Part shown: piece by piece, positions 42,834 through 52,212 of the stretch | Numbering within the stretch: the first letter of the stretch is position 1 | How the letters are laid out: each line of letters starts with the position of its first letter | NCBI RefSeq assembly: GCF_019355555.1 | Contig: NZ_CP072142.1 | Location: 310,001 to 374,000 of the forward strand | Length of the DNA stretch: 64,000 nucleotides | Source: Rhizobium sp. L51/94 | Lineage (GTDB): Bacteria; Pseudomonadota; Alphaproteobacteria; Rhizobiales; Rhizobiaceae | Reading direction: 5' to 3' | Translations under genes and position numbers: made by a program | The notes under the pieces: generated by a model | Database searches by the model: none | Told to the model about the DNA's origin: nothing | The model's input: only the letters and a program-made list of their open reading frames with translations

Positions 42834-43907
42834 ATGCAGAGCATTTCGAAAGCATTTTCCGTCGCGGCCTTGGCTGCCTCTCTGGCCATCGGCCTTGCAC
42901 AGGGTGCGGCTGCCGCTCCGAAAACAGAATTCAAGGTCGCCTGGTCGATCTATGTCGGCTGGATGCCGTGGGGCTATGCGGCAGATCACGGCATTGTCAA
43001 GAAATGGGCCGACAAATACCGCATCAAGATCGATGTCACGCAGTTCAACGACTATGTCGAATCGATGAACCAGTACACCGCAGGCGCCTTCGATGCGGTC
43101 ACCCTCACCAATATGGACGGCCTGTCGATCCCGGCCGCCGGCGGCGTGGACACTACGGCTGTCATCGTCGGCGACTTCTCCAACGGCAATGACGCGGTTA
43201 TCCTCAAAAGCAAGGACAAGCTCGCCGACATCAAGGGGCAGCCCGTCAATCTCGTCCAGTACTCGGTCTCCGAATATCTGCTGGCTCGCGCATTGCAGAG
43301 CCTCAACCTGACGGAAGCGGACATCAAGGTCGTCAACACCTCCGACGCCGATATGGTTGCCGCCTACAAGACAGCCGACGTCTCGGCAGTTGTCACCTGG
43401 AACCCACTGGTCTCGACCATTCTCGAAGACCCGACGGCCAAGAAGGTTTTCGACAGCTCGCAGATCCCGGGCGAGATCATGGATCTCATGGTCGCCAACT
43501 CCACCGTGCTGAAGGAAAACCCGAATTTCGGCAAGGCTCTTGCTGGCATCTGGTACGAAACGGCAGCCTTGATGACGGCCGAAAGCGACGAAGGAAAGGC
43601 AGCCCGTCTCGCGATGGGAACAGCGTCCGGCACCGATCTCAAGGGCTTCGAATCGCAACTTTCCGCCACCAAGCTCTTTTCCAAGCCTTCCGACGCGGTG
43701 ACCTTTACGGCTTCGGCCACCCTGCCGAAGACCATGGATCTCGTCCGCAACTTCCTCTTCACCAAGGGCCTGCTGGGCAGCGGTGCGGCATCCGCCGATG
43801 TTATCGGCATTGAAATGCCGGACGGCAAGGTGCTCGGCGACAAGGGCAACGTCAAGCTCCGCTTCACCGAAACCTACATGAAGGCCGCGGCCGACGGCGC
43901 GCTCTGA
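42834..43907 (+). CDS. NitT/TauT-type ABC substrate-binding protein, guanidine operon
   Basis: A 357-residue periplasmic protein with a signal peptide ending near AAAAPKT (about residue 28). VAWSIYVGWMPWGYAADHGIVKKWA is the characteristic start of binding proteins encoded with urea/guanidine carboxylases. It probably binds guanidine or a urea-like compound. AAGGGG precedes its ATG, 25 bases after the riboswitch terminator. It is the first gene of a six-gene operon. Confidence 0.87.
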   Translation: MQSISKAFSVAALAASLAIGLAQGAAAAPKTEFKVAWSIYVGWMPWGYAADHGIVKKWADKYRIKIDVTQFNDYVESMNQYTAGAFDAVTLTNMDGLSIPAAGGVDTTAVIVGDFSNGNDAVILKSKDKLADIKGQPVNLVQYSVSEYLLARALQSLNLTEADIKVVNTSDADMVAAYKTADVSAVVTWNPLVSTILEDPTAKKVFDSSQIPGEIMDLMVANSTVLKENPNFGKALAGIWYETAALMTAESDEGKAARLAMGTASGTDLKGFESQLSATKLFSKPSDAVTFTASATLPKTMDLVRNFLFTKGLLGSGAASADVIGIEMPDGKVLGDKGNVKLRFTETYMKAAADGAL

Positions 43908-43972
43908 CCGCCATGCAGGAGCGGCGCGCCCGTGCCGCTCCCGTCCACTCGAAACGCGGAGCCAACGCCTTG

Positions 43973-44788
43973 CGATGGATCAACACCAAGCCCAGCCCGG
44001 GTGCCCGGCTGGCATTGACACTGCTGCCATTCGCCCTGCTTGCGGTCGCCTATACCGTAGGGTCGGTTGCGCGGCTCGCCGAGAATGCCAATGACAAGCT
44101 CTTGCCCGGCCTTACGCAATTTGCCGATGCGATAAACCGGATCGCCTTTCTGCCGGATACGCGCACCGGCGACTATCTCTTCTGGGGCGATACCGCCGCA
44201 AGCCTTGAGCGTCTTCTGGCCGGCCTGGGGATTGCGACGGCGATTGCGCTGGCAATCGGCATGGCGATCGGCATGCTGCCTTATCTCCGCGCATTGCTTT
44301 CGCCCTTCGTCGCCGTCATCTCCATGGTGCCGCCATTGGCGCTGCTTCCGATCCTGTTTATTGTGCTGGGGCTTGGCGAAACGTCGAAGATTGCCCTCAT
44401 CGTGATCGGGATCGCGCCGACGATGATCCGTGACCTCGCCCTCCATGCGCTCGAGCTGCCCCGCGAGCAGATCGTCAAGGCGGAGACGCTCGGGGGCTCG
44501 TCCTGGCAGATCGCCCTGCGCGTCGTGCTGCCGCAGATCCTGCCACGCCTGATCATCAGCATCAGGCTGCAGCTCGGCCCGGCCTGGCTGTTCCTCATCG
44601 CTGCCGAGGCGATTTCGTCCGATGCCGGGCTCGGCTACCGGATATTTCTGGTGCGCCGTTATCTCTCGATGGATGTGATCTTTCCCTATGTCGTCTGGAT
44701 CACGCTTTTGGCCGTCATCGCCAATGTCCTGCTCGATCAGATCCGCATCGCCGTCTTTCCCTGGTCCGCACTGGAGAAACAGGGATGA
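43973..44788 (+). CDS. ABC permease, guanidine operon
   Basis: An inner-membrane permease with about six hydrophobic segments and an EAA loop (ETLGGSSWQIALRVVLPQI). The start at TTG 43973 gives 271 residues beginning RWINTKPS, the usual start in relatives, and has GGAG eight bases upstream. An ATG at 43913 (291 residues) is also in frame but has no ribosome binding site and adds an atypical basic leader. Its stop overlaps the ATPase start. Confidence 0.8.
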   Translation, partial: RWINTKPSPGARLALTLLPFALLAVAYTVGSVARLAENANDKLLPGLTQFADAINRIAFLPDTRTGDYLFWGDTAASLERLLAGLGIATAIALAIGMAIGMLPYLRALLSPFVAVISMVPPLALLPILFIVLGLGETSKIALIVIGIAPTMIRDLALHALELPREQIVKAETLGGSSWQIALRVVLPQILPRLIISIRLQLGPAWLFLIAAEAISSDAGLGYRIFLVRRYLSMDVIFPYVVWITLLAVIANVLLDQIRIAVFPWSALEKQG

Positions 44789-45612
44789 GCGCACTGGTCA
44801 TCGAAAACGTCTGGAAAGAATACGGCGATCAGATCGTCCTGGAGAACGTCTCGCTGACGGTCGAGCCGCGCGCCTTCGTGGCCCTTGTCGGCCCGTCCGG
44901 CTGCGGCAAGAGCACGTTCCTGCGCATGCTGCTCGGACAGGAGCAGCCGACGCGCGGACGCATCTTGCTGGATGGAACGCCGCTGCCGTCTGAACCCGGA
45001 CGCGATCGCGGCGTCGTCTTCCAGCGCTATTCGGTCTTCCCGCATCTAACCGTGCTCGGAAACGTGCTCCTCGGCAAGGAAATGACCGCCTCGCCGCTCA
45101 CGGCAAAGCTCAGGGGCGCCTCGCGCCGGCGGGCGATAGAGGAGGCACGGGCGCTGATCGCGGAAGTCGGGCTTTCCACATCGGAAACCAAATATCCAGC
45201 CCAGCTGTCCGGCGGCATGCAGCAACGCCTCGCCCTTGCGCAGGCGCTGATCATGACACCGAAGGTGCTGCTTCTCGACGAGCCCTTCGGCGCGCTCGAT
45301 CCCGGCATCCGCGCGGAAATCCACACGCTGATGAAGCGCCTCTGGCATGAGACGCAGATGACCGTCGTCATGGTGACCCACGACATGCGGGAGGCCTTCA
45401 CGCTCGCCACGCGAGTCATTGCCTTCGAGCGGCCGCGCGATCGGCCGGAGGAGAAAATCCGCTACGGCGCGACGATCACCAACGACATCTCGATCTGGCC
45501 GCCGCGGCGCGCCGGATCATCGATAGCGTCCAGCCCTGACCGGGACGGCCCGGTTCCCTCTCTGGGCCCTCGCCAGGACGACCTGGCAATCCGTGAGACA
45601 GAGGAGAAATAG
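44785..45612 (+). CDS. ABC transporter ATP-binding protein, guanidine operon
   Basis: A 275-residue ATPase with Walker A GPSGCGKST, Q-loop FQRYSVFPHL, signature LSGGMQQR and Walker B LLLDEPFGALD. The ATG overlaps the permease stop by 4 bases. The C-terminal tail, rich in Arg and Pro, is typical of the guanidine/urea carboxylase-linked transporters. It energises uptake of the operon's substrate. Confidence 0.87.
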   Translation: MSALVIENVWKEYGDQIVLENVSLTVEPRAFVALVGPSGCGKSTFLRMLLGQEQPTRGRILLDGTPLPSEPGRDRGVVFQRYSVFPHLTVLGNVLLGKEMTASPLTAKLRGASRRRAIEEARALIAEVGLSTSETKYPAQLSGGMQQRLALAQALIMTPKVLLLDEPFGALDPGIRAEIHTLMKRLWHETQMTVVMVTHDMREAFTLATRVIAFERPRDRPEEKIRYGATITNDISIWPPRRAGSSIASSPDRDGPVPSLGPRQDDLAIRETEEK

Positions 45613-45614
45613 CC

Positions 45615-46433
45615 ATGCACATCCATCGCACGACTGACGAAATAGCAGCAGACCGGGCGCGCTACGAAGAGCACCAGCGCCGCGGCCTCGACTTTGCGCC
45701 AAAGACCCTGCCGGCGCCAAGCCCGGTGCCGGCCCCGGAAATTCCCGCTAACACGATCATCCATCAGGAGGTCATTCCGGGCGGATGGTACTGGTCCACG
45801 TTGCTCAAGCGTGGTGAGGGGCTGAGGATCGACCAGAAGGAGGGCGCGTCGACAGTCGCCCTCGTTGCCTGGAATGCTGCCGACACCAGCGAGCGCCTGA
45901 ACCTTGTCGACACAGCCAAAATCCAGTGGACGACGGCGCTTAGCAAAGGCCGCGTGCTGTTTTCCGACATGGGCCGTGTGATGTTTTCGATCACCGAAGA
46001 TAGCGCCGGTACCCATGATTGCCTGATGGGCGGCTCGAACGCCGCCTCGAATGCGATGAAATATTCGGGCGTCAAGACACGCAACACCAGAGACAACCTC
46101 GTTCTGCTGGCTGGCAAGCTCGGCCTCCAGCGCCGCGACATTCCCGGCATGCTGAACCTGTTCGCACCGGTCAGGCTCGACGAGGACGGGGGGGTCCATT
46201 GGCAGAAGAAGCTTTCGAACAGCGGCGACTATGCCGAGTTGCGGGCGGAAATGGACCTTCTCGTCGGCTTTTCCAACTGCCCCCATCCGCTCGACCCAAA
46301 CCCCAGCTATGCGTCCACACCCGTGACCATCACCCGGTTTCGCGCCCCCGAACCGACCGGTGAGGATCTGGCAAGAACGGCAACTGCCGAGGCCATCCGT
46401 GGCTTCGAGAACAACGCCATGATGCAGGCTTGA
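45615..46433 (+). CDS. DUF1989 urea-carboxylase-associated protein, longer paralog; carboxyguanidine deiminase subunit
   Basis: A 272-residue DUF1989 protein. Conserved pieces include PGGWYWSTLLKRGEGLRI, LVDTAKIQW, MGRVMFSITEDSAGTHD and LLVGFSNCPHPLDP. The pair of such proteins encoded with guanidine carboxylase forms the carboxyguanidine deiminase CgdAB, which turns carboxyguanidine into allophanate and ammonia. It begins 2 bases after the ATPase stop. I do not assign the A or B letter. It may instead accompany a true urea carboxylase, but the riboswitch argues for guanidine. Confidence 0.85.
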   Translation: MHIHRTTDEIAADRARYEEHQRRGLDFAPKTLPAPSPVPAPEIPANTIIHQEVIPGGWYWSTLLKRGEGLRIDQKEGASTVALVAWNAADTSERLNLVDTAKIQWTTALSKGRVLFSDMGRVMFSITEDSAGTHDCLMGGSNAASNAMKYSGVKTRNTRDNLVLLAGKLGLQRRDIPGMLNLFAPVRLDEDGGVHWQKKLSNSGDYAELRAEMDLLVGFSNCPHPLDPNPSYASTPVTITRFRAPEPTGEDLARTATAEAIRGFENNAMMQA

Positions 46434-46445
46434 GGGAGCGCGACC

Positions 46446-47096
46446 ATGACAGACTTTATCCAGACCTCCATCGCCCGCACGATCGACAACGCCGTCGCCG
46501 ATCATCGCATCCCCGCCGAGGCACCCTGGTCGGGCATCGTGCGCAAGGGACAGACAATTCGCATCGAGGACAGCTACGGGCAGCAGGCCATCGACACCCT
46601 GTTCTATCGTGCCGATGATTTTTCTGAGCGCTATTCCAACCAGGATACGATGCGCACCCAGGGTGCCGCCTATGTCAGCGTCGGAACCCGGATCGTTTCC
46701 AGCGAAGGCAACGTGATGCTGACGATGACGGCTGACAGCTGTGGTCGTCACGATACGTCCGCCGGTGCGTGTTCCTGCGAAAGCAATACGGTCCGCTTCG
46801 GTCACGGCACCAAATACCTCCACGCCTGCCGCGACAACTTCATTCTGGAGGTGACGAAGCATGGCATGGACAAGCGCGACATCGTCCCGAACATCAACTT
46901 CTTCATGAACGTGCCGATATCGCCCGATGGCAAGATGACCATCGTCGACGGCATTTCGGCGCCAGGGGATTATGTCGAGCTAGTGGCCGAGATGGACGTC
47001 CTTTGCGTCATCTCAAACTGCCCTCAGGTCAACAATCCCTGCAACGGCTTCGACCCGACGCCCATCCGTGTCCTCGTCTGGGATCCCGAGGTCTGA
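46446..47096 (+). CDS. DUF1989 urea-carboxylase-associated protein, shorter paralog; carboxyguanidine deiminase subunit
   Basis: A 216-residue DUF1989 protein, partner of the preceding gene product. Typical segments are APWSGIVRKGQTIRIEDSYG, QQAIDTLFY, GACSCESNTVRFGH and VLCVISNCPQVNNPCNGF, with Cys and His residues suited to metal binding. It acts on the carboxylated guanidine made by the next gene's product. The ATG follows a GAGGGAG site in the 12-base gap, and the carboxylase gene begins 3 bases after its stop. Confidence 0.86.
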   Translation: MTDFIQTSIARTIDNAVADHRIPAEAPWSGIVRKGQTIRIEDSYGQQAIDTLFYRADDFSERYSNQDTMRTQGAAYVSVGTRIVSSEGNVMLTMTADSCGRHDTSAGACSCESNTVRFGHGTKYLHACRDNFILEVTKHGMDKRDIVPNINFFMNVPISPDGKMTIVDGISAPGDYVELVAEMDVLCVISNCPQVNNPCNGFDPTPIRVLVWDPEV

Positions 47097-47099
47097 CGC

Positions 47100-50000
47100 A
47101 TGTTCAAGAAAGTCCTGATCGCCAACAGGGGCGAAATCGCCGTCCGGATCATCCGGACACTCAAGCAAATGGGAATAGCATCCGTCGCCGTTTATTCCGA
47201 TGCGGACAGGTTCTCCCTGGCCGCGCGTGTCGCCGACGAAGCCGTCAGGCTCGGGCCGGCCGTGGCCACGGACAGCTACCTCAACATCGACGCCGTCATT
47301 GCGGCCTGCAGGCAGACCGGTGCTGAGGCTGTCCACCCGGGCTACGGCTTTCTTTCGGAGAATATCGGCTTTGCCGAGCGCTTGGCAGCAGAAGGCATCG
47401 CGTTTATCGGGCCGAGGCCGGAGCACCTGTCGGCTTTTGGCCTGAAACACACGGCAAGAGCGCTGGCGCAGGCAAGCGGGGTCCCGCTGCTGCCCGGCAG
47501 CGGATTGCTGGAAAGCCTGCAAGAGGCATGCGCCAAGGCAGCCGAGATCGGCTATCCCGTCATGCTGAAAAGCACGGCGGGTGGCGGCGGTATCGGCATG
47601 CAGCTCTGCCACGACGAGGCCGCACTGAAGGCAGCCTTCGAAGGGGTGCGTCGTACCGCCAATGCCAGCTTTGGCGATGCCCGCGTCTATATCGAACGCT
47701 TCGTTGCCAACGCTCGACATATCGAGGTGCAGATCTTCGGCGACGGCAAGGGGAACGTCGTCGCTCTCGGAGAGCGCGATTGCTCTTTGCAGCGGCGAAA
47801 CCAGAAGGTCGTCGAGGAGACCCCTGCCCCCGGCATTTCCGCAGATGTCCGCGCGCGCCTCCACAAGGCCGCTGTCGACCTCGGTGCTTCCATTTCCTAT
47901 TCTTCCGCCGGCACCGTGGAGTTCATCTACGATCCACGCCGCCAGGAATTCTATTTTCTCGAGGTGAACACCCGCCTGCAGGTGGAACATCCCGTGACCG
48001 AAGCCGTCTTCGGCATCGACCTCGTCGAATGGATGATCCGGCAGGCAGCCGGCGAAGATGTTCTGTCAAAGGCGATGGATCTGCGCCCGAAGGGGGCGGC
48101 CATCGAGGTGCGGATCTACGCCGAAATGCCGCATGCGGATTTCCGCCCGAGCGCCGGCCTTTTGACCGAGGTGGCATTCCCCGCCAATGCGCGCGTTGAC
48201 AGCTGGATCGAGACCGGAACGGACGTCACCCCCTTCTACGACCCAATGCTGGCAAAACTCATCATTGCCGCCGATGACAGGGAGACGGCCATCGAAAAGC
48301 TCAAGGCCGCGCTTTCGGAAACCGCGATTTGGGGCATCGAGACCAATCTCGACTATCTGCGAAAAATCGCCGCCTCCGAATTGCTGGCCAGCGGCAATGT
48401 CGCGACAACCGCATTGCGTGACTTCGCCTTCATCCCCGATATCATCGAGGTGCTGGTGCCCGGCGCCCAGTCCAGTATTCAAGAATTGCCGGGCCGCCTT
48501 GGCCTCTGGCATGTCGGGGTGCCGCCGAGCGGACCGATGGACGAGCGCTCGTTCCGGCATGCAAACCGGCTTGTCGGCAACCATGACGACACGGCCGCGC
48601 TGGAGTTGACGGTCTCGGGACCGACATTGCGCTTTTTTACGCAGACGTCGATAGCCCTGGCCGGTGCAGAAATGGCCATGAGCTGCGACGGCACGCCCTT
48701 GCCGCATGGTGAGCGGGTCGTCATTCCTGCAGGCGCCGTCCTGACCGTCGGCAACATCAGCGGCCCCGGTCAGCGCGCCTACCTGGCCGTCGCCGGAGGC
48801 TTTGCGGCGCCCACAGTGCTTGGCTCGCGCGCAACCTTCACGCTCGGCCAGTTCGGTGGCAATGCGACCGGCGCGCTGAAGACCGGGCATGTCCTGCATC
48901 TCGCCCGCCATGAAAAGACGCAGGCGCCCAAGCGTGCGGAGGCGCCGGCGGAGCTGACGAACGCCTGGAATGTCGGGGTGGTCTACGGCCCGCACGGGGC
49001 GCCGGATTTCTTCCAGCCGGGCGATATCGACGCGCTCTTTTCCCTGCCCTACGAGGTGCATTTCAACAGCGCCAGAACGGGGGTCCGGCTCCTCGGCCCC
49101 ACGCCAAAATGGGCACGGACCGATGGCGGACAGGCAGGGTTGCATCCCTCCAACCTGCATGACAACGCCTATGCTATCGGCGCCATAGACTTTACCGGCG
49201 ACATGCCGATCATCCTTGGTCCGGATGGACCGAGCCTCGGCGGCTTCGTATGCCCCGCCGTGATCGCGCGCGACGAACAATGGAAGATGGGCCAGTTCAA
49301 GCCGGGCGACACCATCCGTTTCCATCCGGTGGTGCGTCCTGACGATCCCCTGACCGCACCGGCCGCGCTGGCCGGCGCGACCGAAAGGGGATCGGCCATC
49401 GTCGGTACGTTCGACAAAGCGCCGGTGACGGTCGTCTATCGCCGGCAGGGGGACGACAATCTCCTTGTCGAATACGGGCCCATGGAGCTGGACATCGCGC
49501 TTCGCCTGCGCGTCCATCTGTTGATGAACGCCGTCAGGGACGCGCGCCTTCCCGGCCTGATCGATCTCACGCCGGGCATTCGATCCCTGCAGATCCATTA
49601 TGACGGCTCGACGCTGACGCGTCGACGATTGCTGGGCCTGCTGGCGAATCTCGAAGCCGGGCTTCTTCCGGCCGAACAGGTCACGGTTCCAAGCCGGATC
49701 GTCCATCTGCCACTTTCGTGGAATGACCCGGACGCCGAGCTGGCGATGCGCAAATATCAGGAGCTCGTGCGGCCGGATGCGCCCTGGTGCCCCTCCAACA
49801 TCGAGTTCATTCGCCGGATAAATGGGCTGGCGGACGAGCAGGCGGTCAAGGACATCGTCTTCGATGCCAGCTATCTCGTACTGGGGCTGGGCGATGTCTA
49901 TCTCGGCGCGCCGGTGGCAACGCCGGTCGATCCAAGGCACCGCCTCGTGACCACAAAGTACAATCCGGCGCGCACCTGGACGCCGGAAAATGCCGTCGGC

Positions 50001-50639
50001 ATCGGCGGCGCCTACATGTGCATCTACGGCATGGAGGGGCCGGGCGGCTACCAGCTCTTCGGCCGCACGATACAGGTCTGGAATACCTGGCGGCAGACGC
50101 CTGTCTTTGACACGGGCAAGCCATGGCTTCTGAACTTCTTCGACCAGATCCGCTTCTTCCCCGTCAGCCACGAGGAACTGGCCGAGGCGAGAGCCGCCTT
50201 CCCTCACGGCGGCTACCCGATCCGCATTGAGGAGACCGAATTCTCCTATGCCGACTACGCGCTCGAACTGAGCAAGAACGCCCAGTCCATCGAAGCATTC
50301 AAGCACCGGCAGCAGGCGGCATTCGAGACCGAGAGGCAGCGCTGGAAAGCCGAAGGTCTCGACAGCTTCGTGACAGACGATGGCGGCAGAGAGAGCTTGG
50401 ATGGAGATGTGCCCGAGGGCTGCTTCGGCGTTGCCAGCAGTGTACCCGGCAATATCTGGAAACTGCTGGTAGAGCCCGGTTCCCATGTGTCGGCGGGCGA
50501 TACCGTTGCTGTCATCGAGTCGATGAAGATGGAGATCAACGTCACGTCCCACGTGGCTGGGCGGGTGCGTGAACTCCGGGCGGCTCCGGGGCGTACGGTG
50601 AAGGCCGGAGACCTCCTGATTGTGCTGGAGGAGCCCTGA
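47100..50639 (+). CDS. Biotin-dependent guanidine/urea carboxylase
   Basis: A 1179-residue ATP- and biotin-dependent carboxylase. Domains in order are biotin carboxylase (about 1-450, with the Gly-rich STAGGGGIGM loop and EVNTRLQVEHPVTE), KipA/AHS2-like (about 460-770, GRLGLWHVGVPPSGPMDERS), KipI/AHS1-like (about 780-1000) and a C-terminal biotinyl domain with biotin Lys about 1143 in ESMKMEIN. There is no fused allophanate hydrolase, unlike fungal urea amidolyase. With a guanidine-I riboswitch and both deiminase subunits in the operon, guanidine is the likely substrate; the active-site residue that separates urea from guanidine enzymes was not checked. The product is destined for AtzF encoded at 57051. 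Confidence 0.9.
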   Translation: MFKKVLIANRGEIAVRIIRTLKQMGIASVAVYSDADRFSLAARVADEAVRLGPAVATDSYLNIDAVIAACRQTGAEAVHPGYGFLSENIGFAERLAAEGIAFIGPRPEHLSAFGLKHTARALAQASGVPLLPGSGLLESLQEACAKAAEIGYPVMLKSTAGGGGIGMQLCHDEAALKAAFEGVRRTANASFGDARVYIERFVANARHIEVQIFGDGKGNVVALGERDCSLQRRNQKVVEETPAPGISADVRARLHKAAVDLGASISYSSAGTVEFIYDPRRQEFYFLEVNTRLQVEHPVTEAVFGIDLVEWMIRQAAGEDVLSKAMDLRPKGAAIEVRIYAEMPHADFRPSAGLLTEVAFPANARVDSWIETGTDVTPFYDPMLAKLIIAADDRETAIEKLKAALSETAIWGIETNLDYLRKIAASELLASGNVATTALRDFAFIPDIIEVLVPGAQSSIQELPGRLGLWHVGVPPSGPMDERSFRHANRLVGNHDDTAALELTVSGPTLRFFTQTSIALAGAEMAMSCDGTPLPHGERVVIPAGAVLTVGNISGPGQRAYLAVAGGFAAPTVLGSRATFTLGQFGGNATGALKTGHVLHLARHEKTQAPKRAEAPAELTNAWNVGVVYGPHGAPDFFQPGDIDALFSLPYEVHFNSARTGVRLLGPTPKWARTDGGQAGLHPSNLHDNAYAIGAIDFTGDMPIILGPDGPSLGGFVCPAVIARDEQWKMGQFKPGDTIRFHPVVRPDDPLTAPAALAGATERGSAIVGTFDKAPVTVVYRRQGDDNLLVEYGPMELDIALRLRVHLLMNAVRDARLPGLIDLTPGIRSLQIHYDGSTLTRRRLLGLLANLEAGLLPAEQVTVPSRIVHLPLSWNDPDAELAMRKYQELVRPDAPWCPSNIEFIRRINGLADEQAVKDIVFDASYLVLGLGDVYLGAPVATPVDPRHRLVTTKYNPARTWTPENAVGIGGAYMCIYGMEGPGGYQLFGRTIQVWNTWRQTPVFDTGKPWLLNFFDQIRFFPVSHEELAEARAAFPHGGYPIRIEETEFSYADYALELSKNAQSIEAFKHRQQAAFETERQRWKAEGLDSFVTDDGGRESLDGDVPEGCFGVASSVPGNIWKLLVEPGSHVSAGDTVAVIESMKMEINVTSHVAGRVRELRAAPGRTVKAGDLLIVLEEP

Positions 50640-51098
50640 CCAAGGCTGCCTGCACCGGGGACGGGGACCGCCGAGACCGAGACGTCGCGGCAGTCTGATG
50701 CTGGTGTCCCCCCAAGGTTGATCGACTGAGTGTGCGCCGGCATGCGAGGGCGCGCGCGCCATCGGTCGTAAAAAGAGGTGCAAGAACGCAATGCCACGCC
50801 CTTGAAGCTTGGTGAGCACTGCCTCATATGAGGATCAACCCATGGTCCGGGCCCCTCTGGCAGTCGCTTCCGGCGCGTCTGTGATGTCGGACCCTCCCGA
50901 CAGACGATGCCGGACTAGGACCGAGGGACATGTCTCTTTTCCCACCGCACCCTGCAGGCCGGTCTCATGACGGACCGATGGTCTCTGCCGACTATCCGCC
51001 GTCCCAAACCGGCATCGGCTGGAAAACATCCGTTCGACCGATCGAGACGTAAGGCTGGACGGGGTCTCCTGGCGCGACAGAGATTGGTGGGGCATGTC
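50640..51098. other. Intergenic region with a perfect palindrome
   Basis: The 459 bases between the carboxylase and the efflux operon hold no convincing gene. CCTCATATGAGG at 50822-50833 is a perfect 12-base palindrome and could be a regulator site for the efflux genes; no regulator is encoded next to them. No U-rich terminator was found after the carboxylase. Confidence 0.45.
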
Positions 51099-52202
51099 AT
51101 GAACAAGTTTGCAGCAGCAGCATTGGGGGTTGTCGCCGTCGCCGCAGTCGGTGTGGCGGCGATAAACTGGCGGTGGATTGATGCACCACCCGGTCTGGCT
51201 TTTATCCAACGATCCGAAAACAAACCCGTTGCCCGCGCGGCAGGGCCTGTAGCCGTGGAAGTGGCGAAGGCCAAACAGGTCCTGTCGACCAGCGACATCA
51301 ACGCGATTGGCACGCTGCAATCCGACGAGTCCGTCCAGCTTGCCCCCGAAATTGCAGGGCGCATCGTCGAAATCAAATTCGAGGAAGGCAGGCCGGTCAA
51401 GGCTGGCGAGGTCCTCGTCCGGCTTGACGATACACTGGCCAGAGCAGCCGAAGAGGAAATGAGGGTTCGCCTCGACCTTGCGACAACCAGCTACGATCGT
51501 GCGAAACGTCTCGCCGGAACGGGAAGCGGCACCGGCCGCGAACTCGACGTCGCGCTTGCCGAGCGGAGCACGGCCGAGGCGTTGTTGAATTCCCAGCGCG
51601 CCCAGCTTGCCAAGCTCGATATCCTGGCACCCTTTACCGGAACGGTCGGCCTTCGCCGCATCTCGACCGGCAGCTATGTCGGTGCCGGTACGACGCTGGT
51701 CAATCTCGAAAAGATCGACGTGCTCAAGGTCGACTTCAAAATCCCTGAGGCAAACCTGCAGAAGGTCCGCGTCGGACAGAATATCGAGGTTGTCGTCGAT
51801 GCCATCCCCGGCCGGCAATTCACGGGCACGATCTATGCGATCGATCCGATGCTCGACGTCAACGGGCGGGCGATCAGTATCCGGGCCACGCTTCCGAACG
51901 CCGATCTTGTGTTGCGGCCGGGCCTTTTTGCCCGCGTCGTCGTCAAGGGTCTAAAGGAGCGCCAGGTTGTCACCGTGCCGGAGGCTGCGATCGTGGCGCG
52001 CGGCCAGGAGCGGTTTGTTTGGACCGTGGTCGACGGCAAGGCCCAGGAAACCAAGGTGAGCCTTGGAGCGCGCAAGGCCGGCATGGCCGAACTCGAAGGA
52101 ATCTCCGGCGACATGACGGTGGTGACCGCCGGACACAATCGCCTGCGAAACGGATCTGTCGTCGATATCGTTGAAAGCGCGGCAGCCGAGCCGGCGATAT
52201 GA
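51099..52202 (+). CDS. RND efflux periplasmic adaptor (membrane fusion) protein
   Basis: A 367-residue protein anchored by an N-terminal hydrophobic helix (about residues 4-22). It has a lipoyl-like barrel (IAGRIVEIKFEEGRPVKAGEVLVRLDD), a shortened coiled-coil hairpin (about 108-165), the second lipoyl half (LAPFTGTVGLRRIS-GSYV) and a beta-barrel domain. It links the inner-membrane RND pump encoded next to an outer-membrane channel. The start at 51099 is chosen because the membrane anchor follows directly. Confidence 0.87.
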   Translation: MNKFAAAALGVVAVAAVGVAAINWRWIDAPPGLAFIQRSENKPVARAAGPVAVEVAKAKQVLSTSDINAIGTLQSDESVQLAPEIAGRIVEIKFEEGRPVKAGEVLVRLDDTLARAAEEEMRVRLDLATTSYDRAKRLAGTGSGTGRELDVALAERSTAEALLNSQRAQLAKLDILAPFTGTVGLRRISTGSYVGAGTTLVNLEKIDVLKVDFKIPEANLQKVRVGQNIEVVVDAIPGRQFTGTIYAIDPMLDVNGRAISIRATLPNADLVLRPGLFARVVVKGLKERQVVTVPEAAIVARGQERFVWTVVDGKAQETKVSLGARKAGMAELEGISGDMTVVTAGHNRLRNGSVVDIVESAAAEPAI

Positions 52203-52212
52203 GGAGAGGCTG

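Noticed and set aside
47100..50639. Urea amidolyase (carboxylase fused to allophanate hydrolase)
   Set aside because: The protein ends at the biotinyl domain and contains no amidase-signature domain; the hydrolase is a separate gene.
48066..50819. A 917-codon open frame on the - strand opposite the guanidine carboxylase
   Set aside because: It is antisense to a well-supported gene with conserved domains; its translation is low in complexity of motifs and shows no known domain. High GC content produces such long antisense frames.
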